Below, in pieces: positions 1 through 8,996 of a DNA stretch of 64,000 nucleotides (its first letter is position 1; each line of letters opens with the position of its first letter). The DNA lies in the NCBI GenBank assembly GCA_016870975.1, contig VGAE01000003.1, positions 46,560-110,559 of the forward strand. The letters run 5' to 3'. The position numbers and the translations under genes were made by a program. Below the pieces are notes generated by a model. It saw nothing but the letters and a program-made list of their open reading frames with translations. It was not told where the DNA came from and did no database searches. Source of the DNA: Actinomycetota bacterium (lineage in GTDB: Bacteria > Actinomycetota > Actinomycetes > Nanopelagicales > Nanopelagicaceae).

Positions 1-1095
1 GCGAGACTAGCTGCGGCAGCGCAAATGATGGTTGATGAAGTAGATGAAGATACTGTCGATTTTGGCGCAAATTATGATGGACAAATTCTGGAACCAACCG
101 TACTTCCTGCAGCATTTCCAAACTTATTGGTAAATGGTGCGACTGGAATTGCTGTTGGCATGGCTACAAATATGGCTCCCCATAATCTAGCGGAGGTTAT
201 TTCTGCTGCCATTCACCTAATCGAGAATCCGAATACCACAGTCAAGCAGTTGATGAAACATATTCCTGGTCCAGATTTCCCAACAGGAGGGGCGCTAATT
301 AATAAAGAAGGTTTGCTCGAGGCCTACCAATCTGGGAGAGGCGCATTCAAAGTAAGAGCTAAATCAGAGATTGGGAAAGTTTCAGCAAGAAAACAGGGAA
401 TAACCATTACAGAATTACCATTTAATATTGGGCCCGAGAAAATAGTGGAGCGAATTAGCGATCTTGTTAAAGGAAAGAAGATTCAAGGTATTTCCGACAT
501 CATAGATTTAACGGACGGCCAAAACGGAACTAAAGTCGTGATAGAAGTTAAGAATGGTTTCGAACCAGAAAAAGTGCTGGAAAATCTCTATCGCTTATCC
601 CCTATCGAGGACGCCTTCTCTATCAACGCAGTGGCTCTTGTTGGAGGCAAACCTAGGACGCTCGGCTTAAAGGAACTCCTTCAAGTCTTTATTGATCATC
701 GCATAGATGTAGTAACACGGCGCTCGAAATTTAGAAAAGCAAAAGCCTCAGACAGATTATATCTGGTCGACGGACTTCTTAAGGCCATTTTAGATATCGA
801 TAAAGTGGTGAAGATTGTGCGCGGGAGTGATGATGCTGCCTCTGCAAAAGCAGCTCTGATTAAAGCTTTCAAGTTAACGGAGGAACAAGCGAACCATATT
901 CTCGACATGCCACTCCGCCGACTAACAAAAATGTCAAAGGTGGAACTCGAAACGGAGCAGAAGAGTTTAAAGAGTGAAATTTCTTCTCTTACTGCGCTTC
1001 TTAAGAATGATGAGGCACTTAGAAAAAAGGTTTCGGAAGAGTTAAAGGAAGTTTCTGCTAAATTTGCAACACCACGTAGAACCTTAATACTTTAA
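1..1095 (+). CDS. parC: DNA topoisomerase IV / gyrase subunit A (partial, 3' end)
   Basis: The breakage-reunion subunit of a type IIA topoisomerase, partner of the ParE-like protein encoded convergently next door. The frame is open from the first base of the window (ARLAAAAQMMVDEVDED...), so the 5' end and the active-site tyrosine lie outside. Visible are the winged-helix/tower section with EPTVLPAAFPNLLVNG and GIAVGMATNMAPHN, and the long coiled-coil that ends near PRRT. The protein stops right there, at residue 364 of the visible part. In GyrA and most ParC proteins this point leads into a 250-300 residue C-terminal beta-pinwheel, which is absent here. The stop codon overlaps the parE stop by 4 bp. 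ParC rather than GyrA is inferred from the parE neighbour and its position near sigA. Confidence 0.9.
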   Translation, partial: ARLAAAAQMMVDEVDEDTVDFGANYDGQILEPTVLPAAFPNLLVNGATGIAVGMATNMAPHNLAEVISAAIHLIENPNTTVKQLMKHIPGPDFPTGGALINKEGLLEAYQSGRGAFKVRAKSEIGKVSARKQGITITELPFNIGPEKIVERISDLVKGKKIQGISDIIDLTDGQNGTKVVIEVKNGFEPEKVLENLYRLSPIEDAFSINAVALVGGKPRTLGLKELLQVFIDHRIDVVTRRSKFRKAKASDRLYLVDGLLKAILDIDKVVKIVRGSDDAASAKAALIKAFKLTEEQANHILDMPLRRLTKMSKVELETEQKSLKSEISSLTALLKNDEALRKKVSEELKEVSAKFATPRRTLIL

Positions 1096-3197
1096 GCGTC
1101 TATACGCTCTCTATCGACGTCTGCTGCTGAGATAAAATCTTTACGAGGCGCGACTTCATTACCCATTAATAGTTCAAAGAGTTTTTCAGCATCTGAGGCA
1201 TCATTGATCGTAATTCGGCGCAGGGTTCGGTGATTAGGGTCCATTGTCGTTTCGCGAAGTTGATCAGCATCCATTTCACCAAGTCCTTTATATCGCTGAA
1301 TTGGCTCACGCCATTTTTTGCCCTGCTTCTTCAATTCATTAAGGCGCTTCTTCATCTCATCATCAGAATATGTGTAGTGGAATTCGCCTCTCTTGCCGCC
1401 TGAACCGAGAACTTCGATTCGATGTAATGGAGGTATGGCAGCGAAAACGCGTCCTTCGGTTATAAGTGGCTGCATATATCTATAGATTAAAGTTAGAAGT
1501 AAACATCGAATATGCGCTCCATCGACATCTGCATCAGACATAAGGATGATTCGACCGTAGCGAACATCTTCTATATTGAAAGATTTGCCCGAGCCTGCGC
1601 CAATAACTTGAATGATTGCTGCGCATTCTGCGTTGTCTAACATCTGTGAGAGCGAGGCCTTTTGAACATTCAAGATTTTTCCACGTATCGGCAGAATAGC
1701 TTGATATGCAGAGTTGCGAGCGGCCTTAGTTGTGCCAAGAGCTGATTCACCTTCAACAATAAAGAGCTCGGTGCGCGAAACATCTTCGGATCTGCAATCT
1801 GAAAGTTTCGCCGGTAAAGATGAACTTTCTAGAGCGTTTTTACGGCGCTGTAATTCTTTATGGGCTCGAGTAGAAATCCTCGTTCGGGCTGCGTTAGCAA
1901 TCTTCTCCAAGACTAAACGACCAGTTGCCTTATCAATCCGCTTACTTGAGGTGAAGAAATTCTTCAGTTCATCTACCACGACTTGATTTACAATTTTTGC
2001 AACAGCGGGAGTTCCTAAAACTTCTTTAGTTTGACCCTCGAATTGTGGTTCCTGCATACGCACGGTTATGACTCCGGTTAAACCTTCGAGCATGTCGTCC
2101 TTTATAACATCTGGCTCGTTCTTTTTTAGCGTACCGCTACTTCGAAGGTACTCGTTTATGGATTTAGTTAGTCCCCGCTCAAACCCCTGTACGTGAGTTC
2201 CACCTTTAGGAGTAGCGATAATGTTGACAAATGAGCCAAGCGTAGTTTCGTAACCATTTCCCCAACGTATCGCGATGTCAACATCCATATCTCGCTCTAC
2301 ATCTTTAGGCTCTAAGTGGCCCTTATCGTCAAGAACTGGGACGGTCTCTTGATAGTGCCCCTTGCCAGTCAGCCGAATTACTTCCCCAACGGCAGCATCA
2401 GGCTGAACAAAATTACAATACTCGGAAATGCCACCTTTATGAATAAAACTCTCGCTGGTTTTCTCTTTACTTCTTTTATCATTAACTACGAGAGTAAGCC
2501 CCGGGACAAGATAAGAGGTTTGGCGCGCTCGAGCATAGATATCTTCGAGATCGTATTGGGAATCTTTGATGAATATTTGTTTGTCAGCCCACCATTTAAT
2601 TCTGGTGCCAGTTATTTTCGATGATACTTTTCCTATAACACGTAAACCTGATTGAGCTTTGAATTCGGCATTAGGACCATCTCCATCGAAAATGCCGGCG
2701 ACGCCTCTCTTAAATGACATCCAATAGATTTTGCCACCTCGATCTACCTCAACATCAAGTCGAGAGGCAAGAGCATTTACAACAGATGCACCCACTCCAT
2801 GCAGACCACCAGTAGCCGCATAAGAACCGCCTCCAAATTTTCCACCCGCATGAAGTTTTGTCATAACAACTTCAACTCCAGTCAGACCAGTTTTGGGTTC
2901 TTTATCAATCGGAATACCACGTCCATCATCATGCACTTCGATAGAGCCATCACGTTCTAAATTAATTTCAATTTTCTTGCAATGACCTGCAAGAGCTTCG
3001 TCGACCGAGTTATCAATGATTTCCCAGAGGCAGTGCATGAGACCTCGGCCATCGGTAGAACCGATGTACATACCTGGACGTTTTCTAACAGCATCCAAGC
3101 CTTCGAGCACTGAGAGATCTCTGGCGGTGTAACTATTTTCAACAGATCGCGAATCATTTTCAGCCACGATTGGGAAGGGTATCTCCCAAAATCCCAC
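1092..3197 (-). CDS. parE: DNA topoisomerase IV subunit B (ParE/GyrB family)
   Basis: The ATPase subunit of topoisomerase IV; with ParC it decatenates daughter chromosomes. The N-terminal GHKL ATPase is clear: EIIDNSVDEAL, the DDGRGIPID loop and GLHGVGASVVNAL. The TOPRIM domain follows with IVEGESA near residue 480 and SDADVDGAHI near 555, which supply the Mg-binding Glu and Asp residues. The C-terminal PIQRYKGLGEMDADQL block is intact. At 701 residues it is a normal ParE length. The ATG at 3197 has no obvious ribosome binding site, and an in-frame GTG about ten codons later is an alternative start. Convergent with and overlapping parC by 4 bp; the upstream region is shared with the divergent DUF7455 gene. 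Confidence 0.95.
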   Translation of the reverse strand: MGFWEIPFPIVAENDSRSVENSYTARDLSVLEGLDAVRKRPGMYIGSTDGRGLMHCLWEIIDNSVDEALAGHCKKIEINLERDGSIEVHDDGRGIPIDKEPKTGLTGVEVVMTKLHAGGKFGGGSYAATGGLHGVGASVVNALASRLDVEVDRGGKIYWMSFKRGVAGIFDGDGPNAEFKAQSGLRVIGKVSSKITGTRIKWWADKQIFIKDSQYDLEDIYARARQTSYLVPGLTLVVNDKRSKEKTSESFIHKGGISEYCNFVQPDAAVGEVIRLTGKGHYQETVPVLDDKGHLEPKDVERDMDVDIAIRWGNGYETTLGSFVNIIATPKGGTHVQGFERGLTKSINEYLRSSGTLKKNEPDVIKDDMLEGLTGVITVRMQEPQFEGQTKEVLGTPAVAKIVNQVVVDELKNFFTSSKRIDKATGRLVLEKIANAARTRISTRAHKELQRRKNALESSSLPAKLSDCRSEDVSRTELFIVEGESALGTTKAARNSAYQAILPIRGKILNVQKASLSQMLDNAECAAIIQVIGAGSGKSFNIEDVRYGRIILMSDADVDGAHIRCLLLTLIYRYMQPLITEGRVFAAIPPLHRIEVLGSGGKRGEFHYTYSDDEMKKRLNELKKQGKKWREPIQRYKGLGEMDADQLRETTMDPNHRTLRRITINDASDAEKLFELLMGNEVAPRKDFISAADVDRERIDA

Positions 3198-3285
3198 ATA
3201 CCGGGATTACGCGCCGAATTCACTGTGAAATTGTGCATAAAACCCGTAAATGCAATTATTTTCGCGAAATTTCTCCGCTTTCCGG

Positions 3286-3310
3286 GACTTTATCGTGCGG
3301 GAATAAAGTC
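3286..3310. promoter_or_regulatory. 8-bp inverted repeat in the parE/DUF7455 divergent promoter region
   Basis: A perfect inverted repeat, GACTTTAT and ATAAAGTC with a 9-nt spacer, lies in the 152-bp region between the divergent parE and DUF7455 genes, about 40 bp upstream of the latter. It could be an operator or a hairpin. No trailing T-run is seen, so a terminator is unlikely. The function is not known. Confidence 0.35.
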
Positions 3311-3349
3311 GGGATGGTTTGATGTTCTCTTGACTTAAGGAAAGGCAGG

Positions 3350-3571
3350 ATGATGACTGAAAACATAGTCCTCGATACCGCTCCATTAAATGCGTTAGAC
3401 CGCTGCGATAGATGTTGCGCCCAGGCGTATGTACGCGCCGTGATGTCAAACGGATTCGAGTTACTTTTCTGTGGTCACCATGCCAAGAAATACCAAGAAG
3501 GGCTATATGCATCAGCCAAGCGAATCCAAGATGAGACGGATCGCCTTATCGAAGGATCACCGGCTCGATAA
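3350..3571 (+). CDS. DUF7455 family small zinc-ribbon-like protein
   Basis: A 73-residue protein matching the actinobacterial DUF7455 pattern: LDRCDRCCAQAYVRAV, then LLFCGHHAKKY, ending with an ETDRLIEG tail. The Cys-x2-Cys and Cys-Gly-His-His groups could bind one metal ion. The biochemical role is unknown; the gene is commonly found near the parE/sigA region in Actinobacteria (recalled, not checked). An AAGGAAAGG-type ribosome binding site lies just upstream of two adjacent ATG codons. Its 3' end overlaps the convergent FAD oxidoreductase gene by 26 bp. Confidence 0.8.
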   Translation: MMTENIVLDTAPLNALDRCDRCCAQAYVRAVMSNGFELLFCGHHAKKYQEGLYASAKRIQDETDRLIEGSPAR

Positions 3572-4889
3572 ATCGGTTGACCTTGCTAGAACGATTCGTT
3601 AGGGATTCTTCAAGGTCCGAAATTGTGCTTAGGTAAATCAAAGCATTTACTCCCAAGTATCTAATTGGTTCAGGTTCCCATTTTCTTATATTCCTATTTA
3701 CAAAGTGGAGACTTCGGAGTTCTGAATCTAAATCAAGAATTTCGTGCGCCATGATCTTTCCGGCGAGATGACTCATAGTTACCCCATCGCCTGCGTATCC
3801 GCCTAATTTTCCGAAGCCAGAGATTCGGTCAAACTGCAGATAGGGTTCCCAATCACGCGTTATTGCTACCGCGCCACCCCAGCGATGCGTAAATTCGACA
3901 TTGGTAAGAGCGGGAAACCAAGACCTTGCAAGAGCTATCAATCGTTTATGAACTTTTTGATGGGACTCGCGTGATTCTTGCAGTTTCGATCCAAATGGCA
4001 AAGTGGCTCCTCGACCTCCGATCGCCAAACGATCATCTGCAGTGCGCTGTGCGTAGTTAATGACGTGGGCATTCTCTGCAAATGTAAATCTCTCTTTATT
4101 CCCAATCTCTCTCCAAATTGAGTTTGAGAGTGGTTCGGTTGCGACCATGAGTGAATAAAGTGGAATAAAGTTTCGATTAGTTTTTCCATAAACTTCAGTG
4201 GCCTCAACAACTAAAGGAGCGCCTATAAAGAAGCTACTTGCCAGGATTCCGCCGTCGACTCTCGTAGCCCATGAATTTGTGAAGATCGATATTCCTTTTT
4301 TATTGAGAGATTTGGCCAGCCCTTGCAGCAAGTTGTAAGGGTGGACGGTTGCACACTCTGGATTAAACCTTCCGGCAAGCGCCCCTTCAATACTTATCAA
4401 ATCCCTCAGAGCATTTTCACTAAGCCATTCTCCAATCTCAGGTTTCGCCTTTAGTCGTCGTAGTTGTCCTTCGTTGCGGGCGAAATAGAGGCTTCCCGAT
4501 TTCGTAAAGTTCGCTTCTGGCGAATACTTTTTCGCAAATTTACCAATTTCATTTATTGACTGGCTAAGCGCTGAGAACAATCTTTCAGTAGAAGGTAATC
4601 CGATTTTGCGAATCAGAGTCTTCTTAGAGACGGGGTATTCAGAGGAGGTCCAGCCACCATTTCTTCCGCTAGCGCCAAAACCAATCTCTCGCGCTTCAAA
4701 GATTGCAATCCGAAGAGATGGCTCTAGATGATTTAGGTGAAAAGCAGTCCAAAGCCCTGAGAAGCCACCGCCAATTACTACAACATCAAAATCTAAATTT
4801 GAATCTAGAGACTTCCCCTCAAATCTCTCTTTTGAGTCAGCCCAGAGAGAATTATTAGCCTTGGAATCCAGCATCTCGGTGAGATCCAT
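3546..4889 (-). CDS. FAD-dependent amine/amino-acid oxidoreductase (DAO superfamily)
   Basis: A D-amino-acid-oxidase-fold flavoprotein. Near the N-terminus is the dinucleotide-binding fingerprint DVVVIGGGFSGLWTAFHL, followed by EAREIGFGASGRNGGW, typical of the PuuB/OrdL-like branch that oxidises amines such as gamma-glutamylputrescine. A C-terminal GGYAGDGVTMSHLAGK block supplies the second FAD contact. The exact substrate cannot be read from sequence. The gene overlaps the upstream CDGSH gene. A GTG at 4919 would overlap by 65 bp, so the ATG at 4889 is preferred; neither has a convincing ribosome binding site, and translational coupling is likely. Third gene of a sigA - CDGSH - oxidoreductase run. 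A role in amine breakdown fits the polyamine block at 54-64 kb, but this is inference. Confidence 0.75.
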   Translation of the reverse strand: MDLTEMLDSKANNSLWADSKERFEGKSLDSNLDFDVVVIGGGFSGLWTAFHLNHLEPSLRIAIFEAREIGFGASGRNGGWTSSEYPVSKKTLIRKIGLPSTERLFSALSQSINEIGKFAKKYSPEANFTKSGSLYFARNEGQLRRLKAKPEIGEWLSENALRDLISIEGALAGRFNPECATVHPYNLLQGLAKSLNKKGISIFTNSWATRVDGGILASSFFIGAPLVVEATEVYGKTNRNFIPLYSLMVATEPLSNSIWREIGNKERFTFAENAHVINYAQRTADDRLAIGGRGATLPFGSKLQESRESHQKVHKRLIALARSWFPALTNVEFTHRWGGAVAITRDWEPYLQFDRISGFGKLGGYAGDGVTMSHLAGKIMAHEILDLDSELRSLHFVNRNIRKWEPEPIRYLGVNALIYLSTISDLEESLTNRSSKVNRFIEPVILR

Positions 4890-5043
4890 CGCAGAATGGT
4901 TTCTCTTTTGAATGGCCACATCGACAGAGAGAAAAATTCTCTTTCGTCTCGATCAACTTTCCTTCACTATCAACGAAATCGACCTTGCCGCTTACTCTGA
5001 TTGAACCATTTGGCTTAATAAAGATTTTTGCGCGCTCTTCCAT
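4855..5043 (-). CDS. CDGSH-type [2Fe-2S] iron-sulfur protein
   Basis: A 62-residue protein with one CDGSH iron-sulfur domain. The ligands are all present: Cys40, Cys42, Cys51 and His55 in CRCG...FCDGSH, the 3-Cys/1-His set that holds a redox-active [2Fe-2S] cluster. There is no membrane anchor, so it is probably cytosolic. A strong AGGAG site sits 6 nt before the ATG. It starts 9 bp after the sigA stop codon and overlaps the downstream flavoprotein gene, suggesting co-expression and perhaps electron transfer between the two. That partnership is inferred from position only. Confidence 0.88.
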   Translation of the reverse strand: MEERAKIFIKPNGSIRVSGKVDFVDSEGKLIETKENFSLCRCGHSKEKPFCDGSHRDAGFQG

Positions 5044-5052
5044 CTCTAACTC

Positions 5053-6441
5053 CTAGTCTAAGTAGTCGCGTAGAACTTGGGATCGCGAGGGGTGTCGCAA
5101 TTTTGACATCGTCTTTGATTCAATTTGACGGATTCGCTCACGGGTAACACCATAAACTTTCCCGATTTCATCTAAGGTCTTGGGTTGACCATCGGTTAAC
5201 CCAAAGCGCATAGCGACGACGCCGGCTTCTCGCTCAGAGAGAGTATCGAGAACTGAATGGAGCTGTTCTTGAAGTAAGGTGAAAGAGACTGCATCAGCAG
5301 GAACTATCGCTTCAGAATCTTCAATTAGATCGCCGAATTCTGAATCGCCTTCCTCGCCTAGTGGAGTGTGAAGTGAAATTGGCTCTCTTCCATATTTCTG
5401 AACTTCCACTACTTTCTCTGGGGTCATATCCAATTCCTTAGCCAATTCTTCTGGCATCGGTTCTCGGCCAAGATCTTGGAGCATCTGGCGCTGAACGCGG
5501 GCTAATTTATTAATTACTTCCACCATGTGAACTGGAATTCGAATAGTTCTTGCTTGATCTGCCATCGCTCGGGTAATTGCTTGGCGAATCCACCAGGTGG
5601 CATATGTCGAGAATTTGTAACCTTTGGTGTAATCAAACTTCTCGACTGCACGAATCAATCCCAAATTTCCCTCTTGAATTAGATCTAAGAAGAGCATTCC
5701 ACGACCGGTGTATCTCTTCGCAAGAGAAACGACCAAACGTAAGTTGGCCTCTAACAGATGATTCTTAGCAATCCTCCCATCATGGGCAATCAATTGGAGC
5801 TCTTTGCGATTTGATCTCTCCAGTTTCTCTCCCGAATTAAGTTTCTCTTCGGCAAATAATCCGGCCTCGATTCGCATCGCTAACTCCACTTCGAGTTCTG
5901 CATTAAGTAGAGGAACGCGACCGATCTGTTTCAAATAATCCTTTACGGGATCTGCGGTCGCACCCGCAGTTAAAACTGTCTGAGGAGGAGCGTCGTCTTC
6001 CTCTGAATCCTTAAGGGTAAATTCGCCCTCTTCTTGCTTTGCCTCTTCGGTAAGGTTTACAACACGAACATCAGATTGAGCTTCACCGGATTCTTCGCCA
6101 GTTTCCGCCACAAGTTTCTCAAGATCTTCTAATTCAACTTCTTCGAGTTCTACCTCTTCACCATCAATCTTTACAACTTTTTTACCCTGTGGTTTCTCTA
6201 AAACAGTTTTGCTGGCAGATTTCATAGCCTCTAATTCAGCTTTAGAGGGAAAGAGTCTTGGCCCTTTAGGTTTATCCTCTTTACTCTTGCCGGCAGCTCG
6301 AGCCGCCTTCATAGCTTCTAATTCGGCTTTGGTTGGGAAAAGTCTTGGACCTGACTTCTTCTTATCTTTACTCTTTGCTTTTTTCACGGCGCTTTTAAAT
6401 GAAGCCTTCTGGCCTTTTTTGGGCGCACGAGACAGCGGCAC
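5053..6441 (-). CDS. sigA: RNA polymerase primary sigma factor (SigA/HrdB type)
   Basis: The housekeeping sigma-70 factor. Region 1.2 starts around [16 protein letters not shown], regions 2.1-2.4 include [26 protein letters not shown] and [13 protein letters not shown] near residue 285, and region 4.2 has the helix-turn-helix [20 protein letters not shown] near the C-terminus. At 462 residues it matches actinobacterial primary sigma factors, which carry a long basic/acidic N-terminal tail. That tail holds a duplicated 15-residue block (residues 31-45 and 60-74). The start is a GTG with AAAGGA 7 nt upstream. A TATAAT box lies about 65 bp before it. CDGSH and flavoprotein genes follow within 10 bp. 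Confidence 0.96.
   Translation of the reverse strand: MPLSRAPKKGQKASFKSAVKKAKSKDKKKSGPRLFPTKAELEAMKAARAAGKSKEDKPKGPRLFPSKAELEAMKSASKTVLEKPQGKKVVKIDGEEVELEEVELEDLEKLVAETGEESGEAQSDVRVVNLTEEAKQEEGEFTLKDSEEDDAPPQTVLTAGATADPVKDYLKQIGRVPLLNAELEVELAMRIEAGLFAEEKLNSGEKLERSNRKELQLIAHDGRIAKNHLLEANLRLVVSLAKRYTGRGMLFLDLIQEGNLGLIRAVEKFDYTKGYKFSTYATWWIRQAITRAMADQARTIRIPVHMVEVINKLARVQRQMLQDLGREPMPEELAKELDMTPEKVVEVQKYGREPISLHTPLGEEGDSEFGDLIEDSEAIVPADAVSFTLLQEQLHSVLDTLSEREAGVVAMRFGLTDGQPKTLDEIGKVYGVTRERIRQIESKTMSKLRHPSRSQVLRDYLD
6220..6351 (-). repeat. In-frame duplication in the SigA N-terminal tail
   Basis: The block [15 protein letters not shown] occurs twice in SigA, at residues 31-45 (bases 6307-6351) and 60-74 (6220-6264), with an 87-bp period. 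It is joined by a Lys/Ala/Arg-rich linker. The repeats are near identical at protein level, indicating an internal duplication within the poorly conserved tail. Confidence 0.85.
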
Positions 6442-6460
6442 AAATTGTCCTTTGCTTTTC

Positions 6461-6511
6461 AGCTAACGAATTGTTAGCTCTCTGCCACTAGGTGGCTATA
6501 GCTATATTATA
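6461..6511 (-). promoter_or_regulatory. Probable sigA promoter and hairpin-containing leader
   Basis: On the minus strand a perfect TATAAT (6506-6511) lies upstream of sigA; no good -35 is seen. Between it and the GTG are two small inverted repeats: GCCAC/GTGGC with a 3-nt loop (6484-6496) and AGCTAAC/GTTAGCT with a 5-nt loop (6461-6479), the second ending about 20 nt before the start codon. They could fold in the sigA leader or end the metYX transcript, although no T-run follows. Confidence 0.45.
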
Positions 6512-6538
6512 AATTGTCCACAGGCTAAATAGCATTTT

Positions 6539-7636
6539 TTAGGCCCGTTCCAGGGCTAATTCCAGGGCTTCACGCACAGCTTCTCCAACTTGATCAACTT
6601 CAATCAGGAATCCATCATGGCCAAATGGCGAGGAGATCTGACGTAGCGGCTGAGCTTTGGGGGTTAAATGCACTATCTCTTCTTGTAGGCGAGGGGGAAA
6701 GAGGCGATCGGTATCGATAGAGACCACAACAACAGAGGCCTCAACCTTTGCTAACGCAGCTTCAACTCCGCCGCGATCTCGACCCACATCATGGGTCATC
6801 ATGACCGTTTCAAGTGAGATGTAGGTATTGGCATCAAATCTCTTAGCGAGTTTATTGGCTTGATGATCTAGGTATGAAGTGACGGCAAATCGACCAGAGC
6901 CATCGCCTTGAAGATCCCTACCAAATCTCGTATCCATCTCATATTCAGTTCTATAAGAAAGATGAGCAATTTTGCGAGCTATCCCCATACCTTCGATTGG
7001 TCCTCGACCTGATTCATAATAATCCCCGCCAAGAAAATTTGGATCAGCTTTGATCGCATGAATTTCGGTACTCCAAACTCCAATTTGATCTCCGGTGGCA
7101 ACTGCAGAAGAGCCAATGGTGCATATGCTCAATACGCGATCTGGATAGGCAACCGCCCACTCCAAAGATCGCATTCCACCAAGTGATGGCCCAACCGCGA
7201 GTAAATGTCTATCAATTCCAAGTTGGTTTGAGAGTTCAATTTCAGCTCTAACCAAATCCCTAACGGTAAGGAATGGAAAGCGTGAACCCCAGCGCTTCCC
7301 ATCAGGTGCAAGAGATGAAGGTCCAGTGCTGCCTTGGCAGCCTCCTATTACGTTTGGGCAGATAATAAAGAATTTATCGGTATCGAAAGGTAGACCCGGG
7401 CCAACCATCTGGGGCCACCAGGCCGGCACATCAGACCAACCGGTTAAGGCATGGTTGATTAGAATTGCATTTGATCGATCCGAATTTAATTCACCCCAAG
7501 TTTGATATGCGATCTTTACCTTTGGTAGTACATCACCAGACTCAAGTTCAAGATCACCTAACTCCAAGAACAACCGTTCGCCTGGCGGATGATGCTCCAA
7601 CCAGGCGCCGGTTACTTCATGTTTCAGAGAGCTCAC
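6539..7636 (-). CDS. metX: Homoserine O-acetyltransferase
   Basis: An alpha/beta-hydrolase acyltransferase that acylates homoserine in methionine synthesis. The nucleophile elbow VGPSLGGM puts the catalytic Ser at residue 151. The expected Asp and His are in DTDRLFPP and FGHDGFLIE near the C-terminus. The 365-residue length is usual for MetX. Acetyl rather than succinyl specificity is assumed from the family and from the sulfhydrylase gene next door. The start GTG overlaps the metY stop codon (GTGA), so the two are translationally coupled and both lie under the SAM-IV riboswitch. Confidence 0.93.
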   Translation of the reverse strand: MSSLKHEVTGAWLEHHPPGERLFLELGDLELESGDVLPKVKIAYQTWGELNSDRSNAILINHALTGWSDVPAWWPQMVGPGLPFDTDKFFIICPNVIGGCQGSTGPSSLAPDGKRWGSRFPFLTVRDLVRAEIELSNQLGIDRHLLAVGPSLGGMRSLEWAVAYPDRVLSICTIGSSAVATGDQIGVWSTEIHAIKADPNFLGGDYYESGRGPIEGMGIARKIAHLSYRTEYEMDTRFGRDLQGDGSGRFAVTSYLDHQANKLAKRFDANTYISLETVMMTHDVGRDRGGVEAALAKVEASVVVVSIDTDRLFPPRLQEEIVHLTPKAQPLRQISSPFGHDGFLIEVDQVGEAVREALELALERA

Positions 7637-8955
7637 TTCGCAGCCGAAAAGGCCCTCTCTAAGTCCGCCTTAATGTCGGCGATGTTCTCGATTCCCAGGC
7701 TCAATCGGACCAACCCGGGCGTTACGCCCGCTGTTGCCTGTTCTTCAGGCGTCAACTGGGAGTGAGTCGTTGATGCAGGATGAATTGCAAGAGAGCGAAC
7801 ATCTCCGATATTTGCTACATGCGAGAAGATATTTAGCGCCTCAATAAATTTCTTTCCAGCTTCAAGACCGCCTTTAATCTCAAATGAGAGAACTGCTCCG
7901 CTTCCTTTTGGTGAGTACTTTTTGGCAAGCGCATTCCATGGTGAAGAAGGAAGTGATGCGTAATTCACCTTCTCTACTTGTGGGTGCTTCTCTAGCCACT
8001 CTGCAACTGTCTTGGCATTCGCAACATGGCGTTCAATTCGAATACTTAGAGTCTCAAGTCCCTGAGCAAGTAGCCATGCATTAAAGGGGGCGACGGCTGC
8101 GCCAATATCCCGAAGAAGAGTTAGTCGAATCTTGAAGATATAGGAGAGGTTTGCGCCAAATGCGGATCCAACTCCCAGAGCCTGGGCGTAGACCAACCCG
8201 TGATAACTTGGATCCGGTTGATTGAAATTCTTAAAACGATCTGGGTACTTGGCATAATCGAATCGGCCGGCATCTACGATAGCGCCAACTACGGCGTTAC
8301 CATGTCCCGAAAGGAACTTCGTGGCTGAATGCACAACTACATCGGCGCCAAAATCAATCGGTCGAATCAAAAATGGTGTAGCAACTGTGTTATCTACGAT
8401 TAGCGGTACACCAAAATCGTGGGCGATTTTTGCGACAGCTTCGATATCGAGAACGTCGTTCTTCGGATTGGCAATAGTCTCGCCGAAGAGAGCCTTCGTG
8501 TTGGGCTTTATCGCCTTTTTCCAGCTCTCCGGATCATCTGGATTTTCAACAAATGTGACTTCGATTCCAAATTTAGGCAGGGTGTAATGGAACAAGTTAT
8601 AGGTGCCACCATATAGAGATGGAGAAGAGACTATATGGTCGCCAGCTTCAGCAACGTTCAATATTGAGAAGGCCGTTGCTGCTGAACCGGAAGATACAAG
8701 AAGCGAAGCAACGCCCCCTTCAAGTGAGGCAATTCTCTGTTCTATTGCATCCTGAGTTGGATTCATTATGCGGGTGTAGATATTTCCTAGTTCTGCTAGA
8801 CCAAATAAGTCAGCCGCATGTTTAGTGTCACGGAATTGGTATGCAGTTGTCTGATAAATCGGTAATGCTCTTGCTCCGGTTGCCGGATCAGGAACCTGTC
8901 CCGCGTGAATTTGACGCGTTTCGAACTCGGCATTGCTAACTGAAAAAGTAGACAC
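7633..8955 (-). CDS. metY: O-acetylhomoserine aminocarboxypropyltransferase (sulfhydrylase)
   Basis: A PLP enzyme of the Cys/Met metabolism family that makes homocysteine (or methionine) from O-acetylhomoserine and sulfide (or methanethiol). The PLP lysine is in VHSATKFLSGHG, near residue 212. The N-terminus TRQIHAGQVPDPATGARALPIYQTTAYQF is typical of MetY, as is the 440-residue length. The start is a GTG with a strong GGAGGAG site 4 nt upstream. First gene of the metY-metX operon and directly behind a SAM-IV riboswitch, so it should be repressed when S-adenosylmethionine is plentiful. Confidence 0.94.
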   Translation of the reverse strand: MSTFSVSNAEFETRQIHAGQVPDPATGARALPIYQTTAYQFRDTKHAADLFGLAELGNIYTRIMNPTQDAIEQRIASLEGGVASLLVSSGSAATAFSILNVAEAGDHIVSSPSLYGGTYNLFHYTLPKFGIEVTFVENPDDPESWKKAIKPNTKALFGETIANPKNDVLDIEAVAKIAHDFGVPLIVDNTVATPFLIRPIDFGADVVVHSATKFLSGHGNAVVGAIVDAGRFDYAKYPDRFKNFNQPDPSYHGLVYAQALGVGSAFGANLSYIFKIRLTLLRDIGAAVAPFNAWLLAQGLETLSIRIERHVANAKTVAEWLEKHPQVEKVNYASLPSSPWNALAKKYSPKGSGAVLSFEIKGGLEAGKKFIEALNIFSHVANIGDVRSLAIHPASTTHSQLTPEEQATAGVTPGLVRLSLGIENIADIKADLERAFSAAK

Positions 8956-8966
8956 TTCTCCTCCTC

Positions 8967-8996
8967 AAAAAGTTAAGGGGTCCTTAATTCAGACCC
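8967..8996 (-). terminator. Candidate expression-platform terminator of the SAM-IV riboswitch
   Basis: On the minus strand GGGTCT and GGACCC pair around a 7-nt loop (8978-8996) and are followed by a T-rich stretch ending in TTTTT, then the metY ribosome binding site. It sits just after the aptamer, where a regulatory terminator would be expected. Six pairs including a G-U make a weak stem, so translational control remains possible. Confidence 0.4.

Noticed and set aside
3207..3512. 101-codon minus-strand frame over the parE upstream region
   Set aside because: Antisense to the DUF7455 gene and across a promoter region, with no recognisable domain.
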